Made by a program: the position numbers and the translations under genes
NCBI GenBank assembly: GCA_025408425.1
Contig: JANXYX010000013.1
Coordinates: 124,001 to 188,000 of the forward strand
Length of the DNA stretch: 64,000 nucleotides
Reading direction: 5' to 3'
Source: Granulicella sp.
Lineage (GTDB): Bacteria; Acidobacteriota; Terriglobia; Terriglobales; Acidobacteriaceae
The notes under the pieces: generated by a model
Databases searched by the model: none
The model's input: only the letters and a program-made list of their open reading frames with translations
Told to the model about the DNA's origin: nothing
Shown: in pieces, positions 55,359 to 63,038 of the stretch
Layout of the letters: each line of letters begins with the position of its first letter
How positions within the stretch are numbered: position 1 is the first letter of the stretch

Positions 55359-56186
55359 TCAACCCCATTTCATTTCGCCGGTAGCAACCTTCGCACCGAT
55401 GTTGAGAGCCACGTCCATGCCAAGGCCCGGAAAACGGGCGTTCATTGCAGCGATCAGCGCGGCCGAATCTTTAGCCTTGGCGAGTTCTTCCTCGAAGGCG
55501 ACAAGATAGGCCTTGGTGTGCTCGACACCTGAAAGATCCGTAGCTGCGTCCAGAGCCATATGGCCGGGCACGACAACAGCAGGCTTGCGGGCGACGATCT
55601 TTTCAAGGTTGCCGATCCAGGCCGCGCGCTGCTCCTTCGTCGATGTATCGGCGGTCCAGACATGGACTCCAGAAAAGAGCAGTACGCCGCCGAACACGGC
55701 CTGGAGCGACGGCACCCAGAGATAACGGCGGTTGGTAAGCCCGTCGGCATTGACGATCTCTATCGCCTGACCATCGACGGTCAGCGTCTTGCCTTCGAAG
55801 GTGTCGGGGATCACCACATCGGCAAGCGTCTGGGGTCCGTTCTCCTTGAGCTGCGGTCCCCAGACTGCGAGTTTCTTCTCCACACTCGCACGGATGGCAG
55901 CCACCGTCTCCGGTGCCGCGAGCACCCGGGCCTCCGGGAAGGCTTCTTTTATAGGTCCCAAGCTGAAGTAGTAATCGGGATCGCTCTGGCTGATATAGAT
56001 GGTGGTGAGGCGCTTACCCGTCGCGAGAATCGCTTCAGAGAGTGCGCGACCATCGGAAAGCGTGAAGCCGCCGTCGATCAGCACCGCCTCGGTGGAGCCG
56101 GTGATGAGCACAGGGGCACGGAAGAAGCCATTCGGCCCGGCAGGAAAGTGTTGCCACGTCAGAGTGTCGGCAAGCGGTGTTGTCAT
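55359..56186 (-). CDS. MBL-fold hydrolase-like protein with degenerate metal motif
   Basis: A 275-aa metallo-beta-lactamase-fold protein (VLITGSTEAVLIDGGFT, VVVPGHMAL). Where an HxHxDH metal motif is expected it reads SQSDPDYYF: the histidines are replaced and only Asp is kept. The later VPGH His remains. It may bind metal differently or not act as a hydrolase. ATG 56186 has AAGGAG seven bases upstream. The frame extends 12 codons further back without support. It is divergent from an HxlR regulator, which probably controls it. Confidence 0.78.
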   Translation of the reverse strand: MTTPLADTLTWQHFPAGPNGFFRAPVLITGSTEAVLIDGGFTLSDGRALSEAILATGKRLTTIYISQSDPDYYFSLGPIKEAFPEARVLAAPETVAAIRASVEKKLAVWGPQLKENGPQTLADVVIPDTFEGKTLTVDGQAIEIVNADGLTNRRYLWVPSLQAVFGGVLLFSGVHVWTADTSTKEQRAAWIGNLEKIVARKPAVVVPGHMALDAATDLSGVEHTKAYLVAFEEELAKAKDSAALIAAMNARFPGLGMDVALNIGAKVATGEMKWG

Positions 56187-56314
56187 GATCGTTCTCCTTG
56201 AGAGCCCAGATGGGCCGCCCATATCTTGTATCAGGTCGAAAGTTAGCGTAGCAAAACAGATCCAGTCGTCCTTTTGACGAACTCGGATGTGTCAAGCAGA
56301 GCATACCGAACTAA

Positions 56315-56329
56315 CTTACTTTGCGTAAG
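56315..56329. promoter_or_regulatory. Candidate HxlR operator
   Basis: CTTAC-TTTGC-GTAAG, a perfect 5-bp inverted repeat 26 bases before the HxlR ATG, in the divergent interval with the MBL-fold gene. HxlR regulators commonly bind short inverted repeats of this kind between themselves and a divergent target. Confidence 0.5.
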
Positions 56330-56355
56330 GACGTACCTCCAGGTAAGCTATCCCT

Positions 56356-56754
56356 ATGCGACGCCAGTCCAAGTTAGTTGCGAAAGTACAGCAAGCACTC
56401 AAGGGAAATCTTCGCGTCGCCGAATGTCCCTCTCGGAGCGTGCTCGATCACGTCACGTCGCGCTGGGGCTCTTTAGTGCTTCTTCTGCTTCTGGAGGACA
56501 TCCGACGTTTCAGTGAACTTGCGCGAGGTATAGGCGGCGTCAGCGAAAAGATGCTGACCCAAACGCTGCGGACTCTGGAAGCGGATGGCCTTCTCCTGAG
56601 AACCGTCTATCCCACCAGCCCGCCGAAGGTTGAATACAGCTTGACTCAACTCGGAGGAGGAGTGGCGCTTCATATCAAATCTCTGACCGACTGGGTGGAA
56701 GAAAATACGCCTGAAATACTGGCGACTCGATCGAAGCGTATTGGCGTCCGGTAG
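56356..56754 (+). CDS. HxlR-family winged-helix regulator
   Basis: A 132-aa regulator. The family block CPSRSVLDHVTSRWGSLVLL (residues 25-44) holds the conserved Cys at the start of the DNA-binding domain, followed by RRFSELARGIGGVSEKMLTQ and LRTLEADGLL, the helix-turn-helix and wing. HxlR proteins often sense electrophiles or aldehydes through that Cys. It is divergent from the MBL-fold gene, which is its likely target together with itself. Confidence 0.85.
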   Translation: MRRQSKLVAKVQQALKGNLRVAECPSRSVLDHVTSRWGSLVLLLLLEDIRRFSELARGIGGVSEKMLTQTLRTLEADGLLLRTVYPTSPPKVEYSLTQLGGGVALHIKSLTDWVEENTPEILATRSKRIGVR

Positions 56755-56788
56755 ACTTTCCATGTCAATTTTGGCAGTCACCGCAACC

Positions 56789-57205
56789 CTAGAACTGAGC
56801 GCCGCTCATCGCTGCCATGAAGGCTGCGGGGTTCCAGTATTCGCGGTAGTTGACCATCAGGCCTTCCCGGAAGGTTGCGAAAGTCGCATAGCTCATTTCG
56901 TAGGGATTGCCGTTGGCCAGGACGACGCCCGATGCGCTCCACTCTGCGATGGCCATATTCGGATCGTCAGTCGCGTGGATCTTCAGTGTGGGAAGCGTCT
57001 TTACGTCAATGACGTTTGGGTAGTTGCGTAAATACTCATAGATGGCCGCGCGACCTACAATCTTTCTGGATGCGGCATTGGGTGCAAAAGGAAATTCGAC
57101 GACGATATTCTCGTCACAGAAATCAGCCCAGCCCCTCATATCTTTGGCGAGGAAGGTATCCAGGCTGCGTTGCAGAAGTTCCACGGCGGTAAGTTTATTG
57201 CTCAT
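56789..57205 (-). CDS. SnoaL/NTF2-like protein
   Basis: A 138-aa NTF2-fold protein (LQRSLDTFLAKDMRGWADFC, VEFPFAPNAASRKIVGRAAI, MVNYREYWNPAAFMAA). Resembles the ketosteroid-isomerase-like proteins often encoded beside SDR enzymes. ATG with GGAG six bases upstream. It follows the SDR gene's start-to-stop direction on the same strand with a 115-base gap. Function is not defined. Confidence 0.78.
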   Translation of the reverse strand: MSNKLTAVELLQRSLDTFLAKDMRGWADFCDENIVVEFPFAPNAASRKIVGRAAIYEYLRNYPNVIDVKTLPTLKIHATDDPNMAIAEWSASGVVLANGNPYEMSYATFATFREGLMVNYREYWNPAAFMAAMSGAQF

Positions 57206-57320
57206 TTGTCACTCCATTCGTTGAGATTAGTTTGAAGCATGGCCGCGTCGCTGCGCGTAAGCCCTCAGGGCCACGCAACGGACTGACGCGGCGTCTTCGT
57301 TCCAAGGTCGATTGTGGCGT

Positions 57321-58082
57321 TTACCAAATGGCCATGCCGCCATCGACCTTGATATCAATGCCAGTCACGAACGAACTTTCGTCCGATGCGAGGAACAGTG
57401 CGACGTTGGCGACCTCAACAGGTTTGCCAAGACGTCCGATGACCGTCTTGCCGATCATGTAGTCTGCCCATCCCTTGTCCTTCAGCTGCTCCCGCGTCTG
57501 GCTCGTCTCGATAACGCCAGGCGATATCGAATTGGCGCGCATCCCGTACTCGCGGCCCTCCATTGCCAGCTGCTTCGTCATTCCAATGATGCCCATCTTG
57601 GCGGTCGCATGGGCGAGGCCGCCAAGAGTACGAAACACCCGCCAGCCAGTCAGAGACGCGGTATTGACGATCGTTCCGCCGCTTCGTTTCAGGTGGGGCC
57701 AGGCGGCCTTCGTAAGGAAGAAGACAAGGTCAACCTCTTCTCTCGTGTTGCGATGCCACTCCTCTTCTGTGATGTCTTCGATCCAATTGAAGTGCGCCAT
57801 CGCCGCGTTGTTAAAGAGCACGTCGATCCTGCCGTGCTCAGCAATCGCCAGATCAACGAGTTTCTGGCAGTCGGCCATCGTGGTGAGGTCGGCAGGATGT
57901 AGCGAAACCATCTGGCCCCCAGCCGCGCGAACCAGATCGACCGTCTCCTGGCCAGCGTCAGCGTTGGTGTCACAGCCGACGACCAGCGCGCCTTCTTCAG
58001 CAAAGCGAAGCGCCGCTGCTCGTCCGATACTGTCACTGGTGCCGGTGATGACGCAAACCTTGTCTTGTAGTCTCTTTGCCAT
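57321..58082 (-). CDS. Short-chain dehydrogenase/reductase with His in place of catalytic Tyr
   Basis: A 253-aa SDR. The cofactor motif is VITGTSDSIGRAAAL, with NNAAMAHFN and the catalytic Ser in IVNTASLTG. The YxxxK position reads HATAK, so Tyr is replaced by His while Lys is kept. ISPGVIETSQT and the C-terminal DGGMAIW are family-typical. I recall a subgroup of SDRs with this change, so it may still be active, but that needs checking. ATG 58082 is preferred to the frame start at 58106. Substrate unknown. Confidence 0.83.
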   Translation of the reverse strand: MAKRLQDKVCVITGTSDSIGRAAALRFAEEGALVVGCDTNADAGQETVDLVRAAGGQMVSLHPADLTTMADCQKLVDLAIAEHGRIDVLFNNAAMAHFNWIEDITEEEWHRNTREEVDLVFFLTKAAWPHLKRSGGTIVNTASLTGWRVFRTLGGLAHATAKMGIIGMTKQLAMEGREYGMRANSISPGVIETSQTREQLKDKGWADYMIGKTVIGRLGKPVEVANVALFLASDESSFVTGIDIKVDGGMAIW

Positions 58083-58157
58083 GGAATGTCCCTTCTTCTG
58101 TCTCAAATCTCGGTTTAAATCGTGATGCTGTGTTCGGCCCAGGCCGCAAAAGTTGCC

Positions 58158-59198
58158 TCAGCCGATCTTTGTTGACGCTCGGATAACCGGAGCGACTTCG
58201 GCTCCGAGGAGTTCGATCGAACGCTTCATAGCGGCCGTTTCCAAGGAGGCCGAACTCATTTGGAAGGTGATGCGGCGGACGCCGCCGAGTGTATCGCTGG
58301 CATCGAGCATCTTGCTGGCAACGGTCGCTGGATCACCGATCAAAAAAGCTCCTTCCGGCCCGCACATCGCGTCGAACTGACGCCGCGTCGGTGCTGACCA
58401 GCCGCGCTCGCGACCGATTGTCGAGAACATATAGGCCCAGCCGGGGAAGAAGGCATCCCTGGCCTTCGCGGTGGTCTCGCCGACAAAACCCATCGCATGA
58501 ACGCCGACTGAAAGCTGCTCCGAGGTGTATCCGGCTCGCCGTCCGCTTTCGCGGTAGAGATCGACGAGCGGGCGGAAGTGCTCAAAACTTCCTCCGATAA
58601 TCGCGACCATCAGGGGAAGGCCGAGGGTGCCGGCACGGACAAAAGATTGCGGAGTGCCTCCAACACCAAGCCATACCGGGAGGCGCTGCTGATGGGGGCG
58701 AGGAAACACCCCTTGGCCGGTGAGCGCCGCGCGATAACGACCCTCCCATCTGGGATGAGTTGTTTCGCGGAGCTGAAGAAACAGGTCAAGCTTCTCCGCA
58801 AAAAGCGCGTCATAGTCTTGCGTCTTGAAACCGAACAACGGATAGGCTTCACCGAAGGAGCCTCGGCCAACGACAAGTTCGGCACGACCTTTCGAGATCA
58901 GATCGAGGGTAGCGAACTCTTGAAAGACTCGTACAGGGTCGGCGGCACTCAATACCGTCACCGCGCTCGTGAGCCGGATCGTCTTGGTGCGAGCTGCCGC
59001 TGCCGCCAGGATAATTGCTGGAGCGGAATCCAGAAATTCGGCGCGGTGGTGCTCCCCCATGCCGAAGACGTCCAGTCCAACGCGATCGGCAACTTCCACT
59101 TCTTCGAGGAGATCGGCCATGCGCTCTGTTGCTGAAGGAAGTTTTCCCGTCGTTGGATCAGGGAGGATTGCTGCAAAACTGTCGATACCGATTTCCAT
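58158..59198 (-). CDS. LLM-class flavin-dependent oxidoreductase
   Basis: A 346-aa luciferase-like TIM-barrel enzyme using reduced FMN or F420. Typical stretches are LDVFGMGEHHRAEFLDSAPA, IRLTSAVTVLSAADPVRVFQ and RAELVVGRGSFGEAYPLFG. GAGG lies a few bases upstream of the ATG. It lies 75 bases upstream of the SDR gene on the same strand and probably forms an operon with it. Substrate unknown. Confidence 0.85.
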   Translation of the reverse strand: MEIGIDSFAAILPDPTTGKLPSATERMADLLEEVEVADRVGLDVFGMGEHHRAEFLDSAPAIILAAAAARTKTIRLTSAVTVLSAADPVRVFQEFATLDLISKGRAELVVGRGSFGEAYPLFGFKTQDYDALFAEKLDLFLQLRETTHPRWEGRYRAALTGQGVFPRPHQQRLPVWLGVGGTPQSFVRAGTLGLPLMVAIIGGSFEHFRPLVDLYRESGRRAGYTSEQLSVGVHAMGFVGETTAKARDAFFPGWAYMFSTIGRERGWSAPTRRQFDAMCGPEGAFLIGDPATVASKMLDASDTLGGVRRITFQMSSASLETAAMKRSIELLGAEVAPVIRASTKIG

Positions 59199-59271
59199 AG
59201 CGTGCCCCTCGAAAAGTTCGAATTACGGTGGTGATGTCCGACGCTTCGAGCATTACCGTCGAGCCAGTAGA

Positions 59272-59304
59272 TGCCGACCGCTCTAAAAGAAGAAGCGGTC
59301 GGCA
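59272..59304 (-). terminator. Strong hairpin after the quinone oxidoreductase gene
   Basis: TGCCGACCGCT (59272-59282) is exactly complementary to AGCGGTCGGCA (59294-59304), 11 bp with an 11-base loop, starting 12 bases after the stop codon. No T-run follows on the minus strand, so termination may be Rho-assisted or the structure may protect the mRNA end. Confidence 0.5.
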
Positions 59305-59315
59305 CACAGTGACAG

Positions 59316-60278
59316 TTATGGGACCAGCACGACTTTGCCCGTCGTCTTGCGTCCCTCGAAGAGAGTGTGGACTTTGGCGGCGTCTTCCAGTGGGTATTTC
59401 GTGATCTCGATCTTGAGGGTGCCGTCGGCGACAAACTTGAAGAGATCGCCCAGCGCACGAGGGATGTGTTGGAGGCTCGCTCCAAGGTTGTAGCCGCGTA
59501 GTGTGATGTTCTCCTCAATCATTGCGGCAAGAGATTCGTGAGGAAGTGCCTTGCCGGAAGCAGATCGAGCGCCAAAAACAATCCATTGGCCCAACTTACC
59601 AAGAAGGGGGAACGCTTCTGTGGAGAGGTCGCCAATGGAGTCGAGATAGACCTGAAGGCCTTGACTTCCTACTGCCTCGCGTACTGAAGTCGGCCATTGT
59701 GCGTCGTCGTAGTCCACGACAAGATCTGCGCCAAGTTGTTTCACGGTGTTGAACTTCGACTTCGAAGCAAGGCCAATGACCTTTGCGCCCTTCGCTTTCG
59801 CCAACTGAACCGCGATACTTCCAAGACCTCCCGCGGCAGCCGAAATCAGAACAGCGTCGCCCGCTTTGACTTTGGCTTCTTCAAGAAGCATGTAGGCAGT
59901 GAGGCCCTGGACCAGGACTGCAGCTACAACTCCGGGATCGAGTCCGGGAGGAAGAGGAATCGTTGCAGCAGCAGGAATCAAAATGTGAGTAGCATATCCT
60001 CCGCCCCCCATGGTGATTGCCGCAACGGAGTCGCCTTCTTTGAAGCCATCCACGCCGTTGCCAACGCTCTTCACCACACCCGCGATCTCAAACCCTGGAG
60101 AAAAGGGGGCTACAGGTATTTGTGGATAGAAACCAGAACGGGCCATGATGTCCGCATAGTTCACACCTGCGGCCTTCACTTCGACCAGCAACATCCCGTC
60201 GCCTGGTGTAGGGGTTTGTGTCTCAAGAAGCGTGAGGACCTCTGGTCCGCCGAACTTTGTAACCTGGATATATTTCAT
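59316..60278 (-). CDS. NADPH:quinone oxidoreductase-like MDR enzyme
   Basis: A 320-aa member of the medium-chain reductase family, quinone-oxidoreductase branch (MKYIQVTKFGGPEVL, VKAAGVNYADIMARSGFYP, the NADPH motif AAAGGLGSIAVQLAKAKG). No structural-zinc Cys cluster is present. It likely reduces quinones or enals with NADPH. ATG 60278 has AGGAG eight bases upstream; the frame extends to 60362 but that region is AT-rich with a TATGTATGTATG repeat typical of a promoter. It lies downstream of the Rrf2 gene on the same strand. Confidence 0.87.
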   Translation of the reverse strand: MKYIQVTKFGGPEVLTLLETQTPTPGDGMLLVEVKAAGVNYADIMARSGFYPQIPVAPFSPGFEIAGVVKSVGNGVDGFKEGDSVAAITMGGGGYATHILIPAAATIPLPPGLDPGVVAAVLVQGLTAYMLLEEAKVKAGDAVLISAAAGGLGSIAVQLAKAKGAKVIGLASKSKFNTVKQLGADLVVDYDDAQWPTSVREAVGSQGLQVYLDSIGDLSTEAFPLLGKLGQWIVFGARSASGKALPHESLAAMIEENITLRGYNLGASLQHIPRALGDLFKFVADGTLKIEITKYPLEDAAKVHTLFEGRKTTGKVVLVP

Positions 60279-60366
60279 TTCTGTTTTCTCCTGTTTCGAT
60301 CCCAATGGGACTGTGGTTGTTATGTATGTATGTAGAGTACAAACGTACAGATAAGGACGCAAAAAA

Positions 60367-60816
60367 TTAGCAGGCTTTCCATGGAATCGTGAATTTACCG
60401 AGCCGCGCTACCTCCAGTGCGATATGTGCAATGGTCACTGAAGCGAGTTGATGTTCAAGAGCTGCAGTCGCCTGGTCCAGGGAAGGCCGAATGGCTGCCT
60501 GAATGTTCTTTCCGATCACACAGGATTCATTCGGTCCCTGCCGGTGAAAGGCAAAGACCTCGGAGTCTTCGACCGCGCGGTAGACATCGAGCAAACGGAT
60601 CTTCTCAGCGGGCTTTGCGAGTAAGGCTCCTCCCCCTGTTCCCATCTGCGAGGTCGTCAGGCCTGCTTCCTGCAGCCGTGAAAGCAGAGATCGTATGAAT
60701 GTAGCGTTGGTATTGACACTGAAGGCCAAGTCCTCCGAGCGCAGCGGTCCCCCTCCTGCCACCGCCAAGGATGCAAGAACGTGAATGGCCAGAACAAAAC
60801 GCGTACTCGTCGGCAA
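60367..60816 (-). CDS. Rrf2-family regulator
   Basis: A 149-aa winged-helix regulator (TSTRFVLAIHVLASLA, SLLSRLQEAGLTTSQMGTGG, LLDVYRAVEDSEVFAFH). It has one Cys in the sensor region (NESCVIGKN) and one at the very C-terminus, so it lacks the three-Cys Fe-S set of IscR/NsrR and is closer to YwnA-like members. It probably controls itself and the quinone oxidoreductase. A strong inverted repeat lies 15 bases upstream of its ATG. A fragment of a closely related gene is present near 62976-63029. Confidence 0.85.
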   Translation of the reverse strand: MPTSTRFVLAIHVLASLAVAGGGPLRSEDLAFSVNTNATFIRSLLSRLQEAGLTTSQMGTGGGALLAKPAEKIRLLDVYRAVEDSEVFAFHRQGPNESCVIGKNIQAAIRPSLDQATAALEHQLASVTIAHIALEVARLGKFTIPWKAC

Positions 60817-60830
60817 AAGGGCCCCTCCAA

Positions 60831-60863
60831 CACAGTGTGTACATACACATAATACACACTGTG
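60831..60863. promoter_or_regulatory. Inverted repeat upstream of the Rrf2 gene, candidate operator
   Basis: CACAGTGTGT (60831-60840) and ACACACTGTG (60854-60863), 10-bp perfect arms around a 13-base AT-rich spacer, positioned where the gene's promoter should be. Autoregulation by Rrf2 is the simplest reading. Confidence 0.55.
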
Positions 60864-60946
60864 ATTCAAGGTCGTTCGGAGTAGGGATCTAGATTTCGTC
60901 ATCGGGCGCATTTCAGGCCCGAGCCATCGGGTGAATGACGCATTTT

Positions 60947-60988
60947 GGAGTTTCGCAACACCCTCATTCGAGCTTGTTACGAAACTCC
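60947..60988. repeat. Long inverted repeat between the Rrf2 and ArsR genes
   Basis: GGAGTTTCG-C-AACA (60947-60960) faces TGTT-A-CGAAACTCC (60975-60988): 13 of 14 positions pair, with a 14-base loop. It lies 100 bases upstream of the ArsR ATG. It could be an operator or an RNA hairpin; there is no T-run. Confidence 0.5.
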
Positions 60989-61087
60989 GTAAATCTGAAT
61001 GGAAAGCGCTGAAAGGCACTTTGGCGGGCGCTAAGTTTTCTGAATCTTAGTTCGCCATATCGCGATCTAACGATTTATAGGGTCAAA

Positions 61088-61399
61088 ATGTCGAATGATA
61101 TCGAATTGGATCAGTGCCTGAGAGCGGTCTCCAACCCCGTTCGACGCGAGATCCTGTCTTTACTCAAGCATCCGAACGAGAATTTCGTTCCCAATGATCA
61201 CCTCCCCAACGAAGAGGGGATCTGTGTCGCAAGCATCATCCTCCGGATGAAGCTCGCCCAGTCCACTATTTCCAAACATCTAGCCATCCTGCACGGCGCC
61301 AAACTTCTCGCATCGAAAAGCGTCGGCCAATGGACCTACTTCAAGAGAAACGAGCAGGCGATTCGCCAATTTGCTCTGCTTCTCAAGCAGGAGCTTTGA
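61088..61399 (+). CDS. ArsR-family winged-helix regulator
   Basis: A 103-aa regulator (LDQCLRAVSNPVRREILSLL, ILRMKLAQSTISKHLAILHG, VGQWTYFKRNEQAIRQFALL). It has a single Cys in the dimer region and no obvious metal-binding CxC, so it may not sense metals. It lies 25 bases upstream of the HSL-type hydrolase gene and is probably cotranscribed with it. Confidence 0.83.
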   Translation: MSNDIELDQCLRAVSNPVRREILSLLKHPNENFVPNDHLPNEEGICVASIILRMKLAQSTISKHLAILHGAKLLASKSVGQWTYFKRNEQAIRQFALLLKQEL

Positions 61400-61424
61400 G
61401 TAATGACGATCCTGGAGGATCTTT

Positions 61425-62354
61425 ATGAGTTTTAGTCCCGCAGTCGAAAGCCTTGTTCACCAGTGGCAAACGCTCCTCGCATCAGTAGGGCCAATTTTGA
61501 AGGGAGACAGTCAGAAAACTACCTTGGACGAGTTCCGATCCCAGTACACAGAGTTTCAAAGTAGCTTACCGATTCGAGAGGGGGTATCGACAGAAAAGGT
61601 TGACGCCAGAGGCGTCCCCTCGTTATTGCTTACCCCCAAGGAAGTGGACAAGGAGCGCGTGCTTCTTTATCTCCACGGAGGCGGATACGTTTTTGGTGAT
61701 CCTGAGGGCTATAGATCACTTGGAAGCAACTTTGCGGTCGAGCTGAAAGCACAGGTTCTGATCCCGGCCTATCGTCTCGCGCCAGAAAACCCTTATCCCG
61801 CAGGGATTGATGATTGCTTACAGGCGTACCGTTGGCTTCTCGAGAAAGGGTACGACGCGACATCCATCGTGATCGCGGGAGATTCTGCGGGTGGCGCACT
61901 GACGGTTGCCCTGCTCATTGCGATCCGAGATGCAGGTCTTCCTCTTCCGGCTGGGGGAGCGGCTCTTTCCCCTTGGGCAAGCCTCGTTCATTCAGGCAGC
62001 TCAATCGTAAGCCGCGACGGTAAAGACCCATTGAATAACAAAGCAGGACTCGATCTGTTCGCGGAGGCTTATCTCGCGGGTGCCCCACGCGAAACCCCAT
62101 TTGCATCCCCAGCTTTTGCTGATGCTTCCAACCTTCCACCCGTTCTCATCCAGATAGGTGAAAATGAAGTCATGCTGAGCGAAGCTATGGAGCTTGCGGC
62201 TCATCTCGGGGAGAGCAAGGTCCGAGTGATACTGGAAGTCTGGCCTGAGATGTTCCACGTGTGGCACTTCTTCTCTCATGTGCTGCCGGAAGGGAGGCAA
62301 GCGATCGAGCACGCTGCTGCTTTTCTCGACGAAGCTATCCGCTTAGGCCGATAA
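61425..62354 (+). CDS. Alpha/beta hydrolase, hormone-sensitive-lipase (HSL) family
   Basis: A 309-aa esterase/lipase-like enzyme. LYLHGGGYVFGDP forms the oxyanion hole, GDSAGG (near residue 150) holds the nucleophilic Ser, and FHVW (near 285) the His. The acid position, usually Asp in ENEVLLSD-like stretches, reads NEVMLSEAM, so Glu may replace Asp. GGAGG lies six bases upstream of ATG 61425. It is probably cotranscribed with the ArsR gene. It converges with and overlaps the acyltransferase remnant by 12 bases. Confidence 0.85.
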   Translation: MSFSPAVESLVHQWQTLLASVGPILKGDSQKTTLDEFRSQYTEFQSSLPIREGVSTEKVDARGVPSLLLTPKEVDKERVLLYLHGGGYVFGDPEGYRSLGSNFAVELKAQVLIPAYRLAPENPYPAGIDDCLQAYRWLLEKGYDATSIVIAGDSAGGALTVALLIAIRDAGLPLPAGGAALSPWASLVHSGSSIVSRDGKDPLNNKAGLDLFAEAYLAGAPRETPFASPAFADASNLPPVLIQIGENEVMLSEAMELAAHLGESKVRVILEVWPEMFHVWHFFSHVLPEGRQAIEHAAAFLDEAIRLGR

Positions 62355-63030
62355 AACCGTCGGAGTTGTCATGGACTGCCAGTCGAGCCGCCCGGTTCGG
62401 CTGGCGTCGTCCACAATGAAGCAGCTCACGCCACGATCAAACATTATCCTTAGTATCGTTCCTGGTCGCTTAGGCGGTAAGCCGAGCACGCTGAGGAAGA
62501 GCAGCAGGGTTCCTGCCAGGACGAGTGCCCAGCCGATGGGGGCCTGCACGACGGTTGAGTGCAGAGTGTCAACCTGGACTCCAAAGGCTATCGAGGCCAC
62601 CAGGCAGCAGCTGACGCTAACCATGGCCGCTACCAAGCGCAGGAATGGGTTCCACTGCACGACGCGGCCTTTCAGGTGGAGCGAGAGCAGCGTTCCGGCG
62701 GCGAAGAACTGAAACTGGACGAAGCTGTTCGTCCATTGGCTGCTGAAACCATTCGCTGGATGCATCGCGTAGAACACGACCGCCACGTACGAGACCGCGA
62801 TTAGTACCAGCGAGACCGTCTTCACGCCAAAGCGGCGGCCGCAGAGGGCAATGATGGGGATGGCTATGTAGAACTGCTCCTTGACGGAGATGCTCCAGAG
62901 GGGATTGACGGGAAAGGCAGGAACCCAACCGTGGAGGCATATCCACCAGTTGCCGGCAAAGAAGGTGAAGGTGAACCTGCCGGTGAAAGGCAAAGACCTG
63001 GGCTTCTTCGACCGCGAGGTACACATCGAT
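62343..63030 (-). pseudogene. Acyltransferase-3 remnant joined to an Rrf2 gene fragment
   Basis: Reading the minus strand from 63030, the first about 54 bases (63029-62976) match the Rrf2 gene at 60590-60537 at 49 of 54 positions and encode DVYLAVEEAQVFAFHRQ in one frame. From about 62975 on, a different frame encodes part of an OafA-like acyltransferase 3: NPLWSISVKEQFYIAIPI followed by several membrane spans. The first about 150 residues of a normal acyltransferase are missing and the C-terminus degenerates after LPPKRPG. A 227-codon frame (62343-63026) reads through both parts but only the second is in the right frame, so this is best seen as a deletion scar. Confidence 0.7.
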
Positions 63031-63038
63031 TTCTACCT

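Noticed and set aside
60301-60362. Upstream extension of the quinone oxidoreductase start to 60362
   Set aside because: The stretch holds a short tandem repeat (TATG/TATG) and no ribosome site, while ATG 60278 has AGGAG and matches the family N-terminus.
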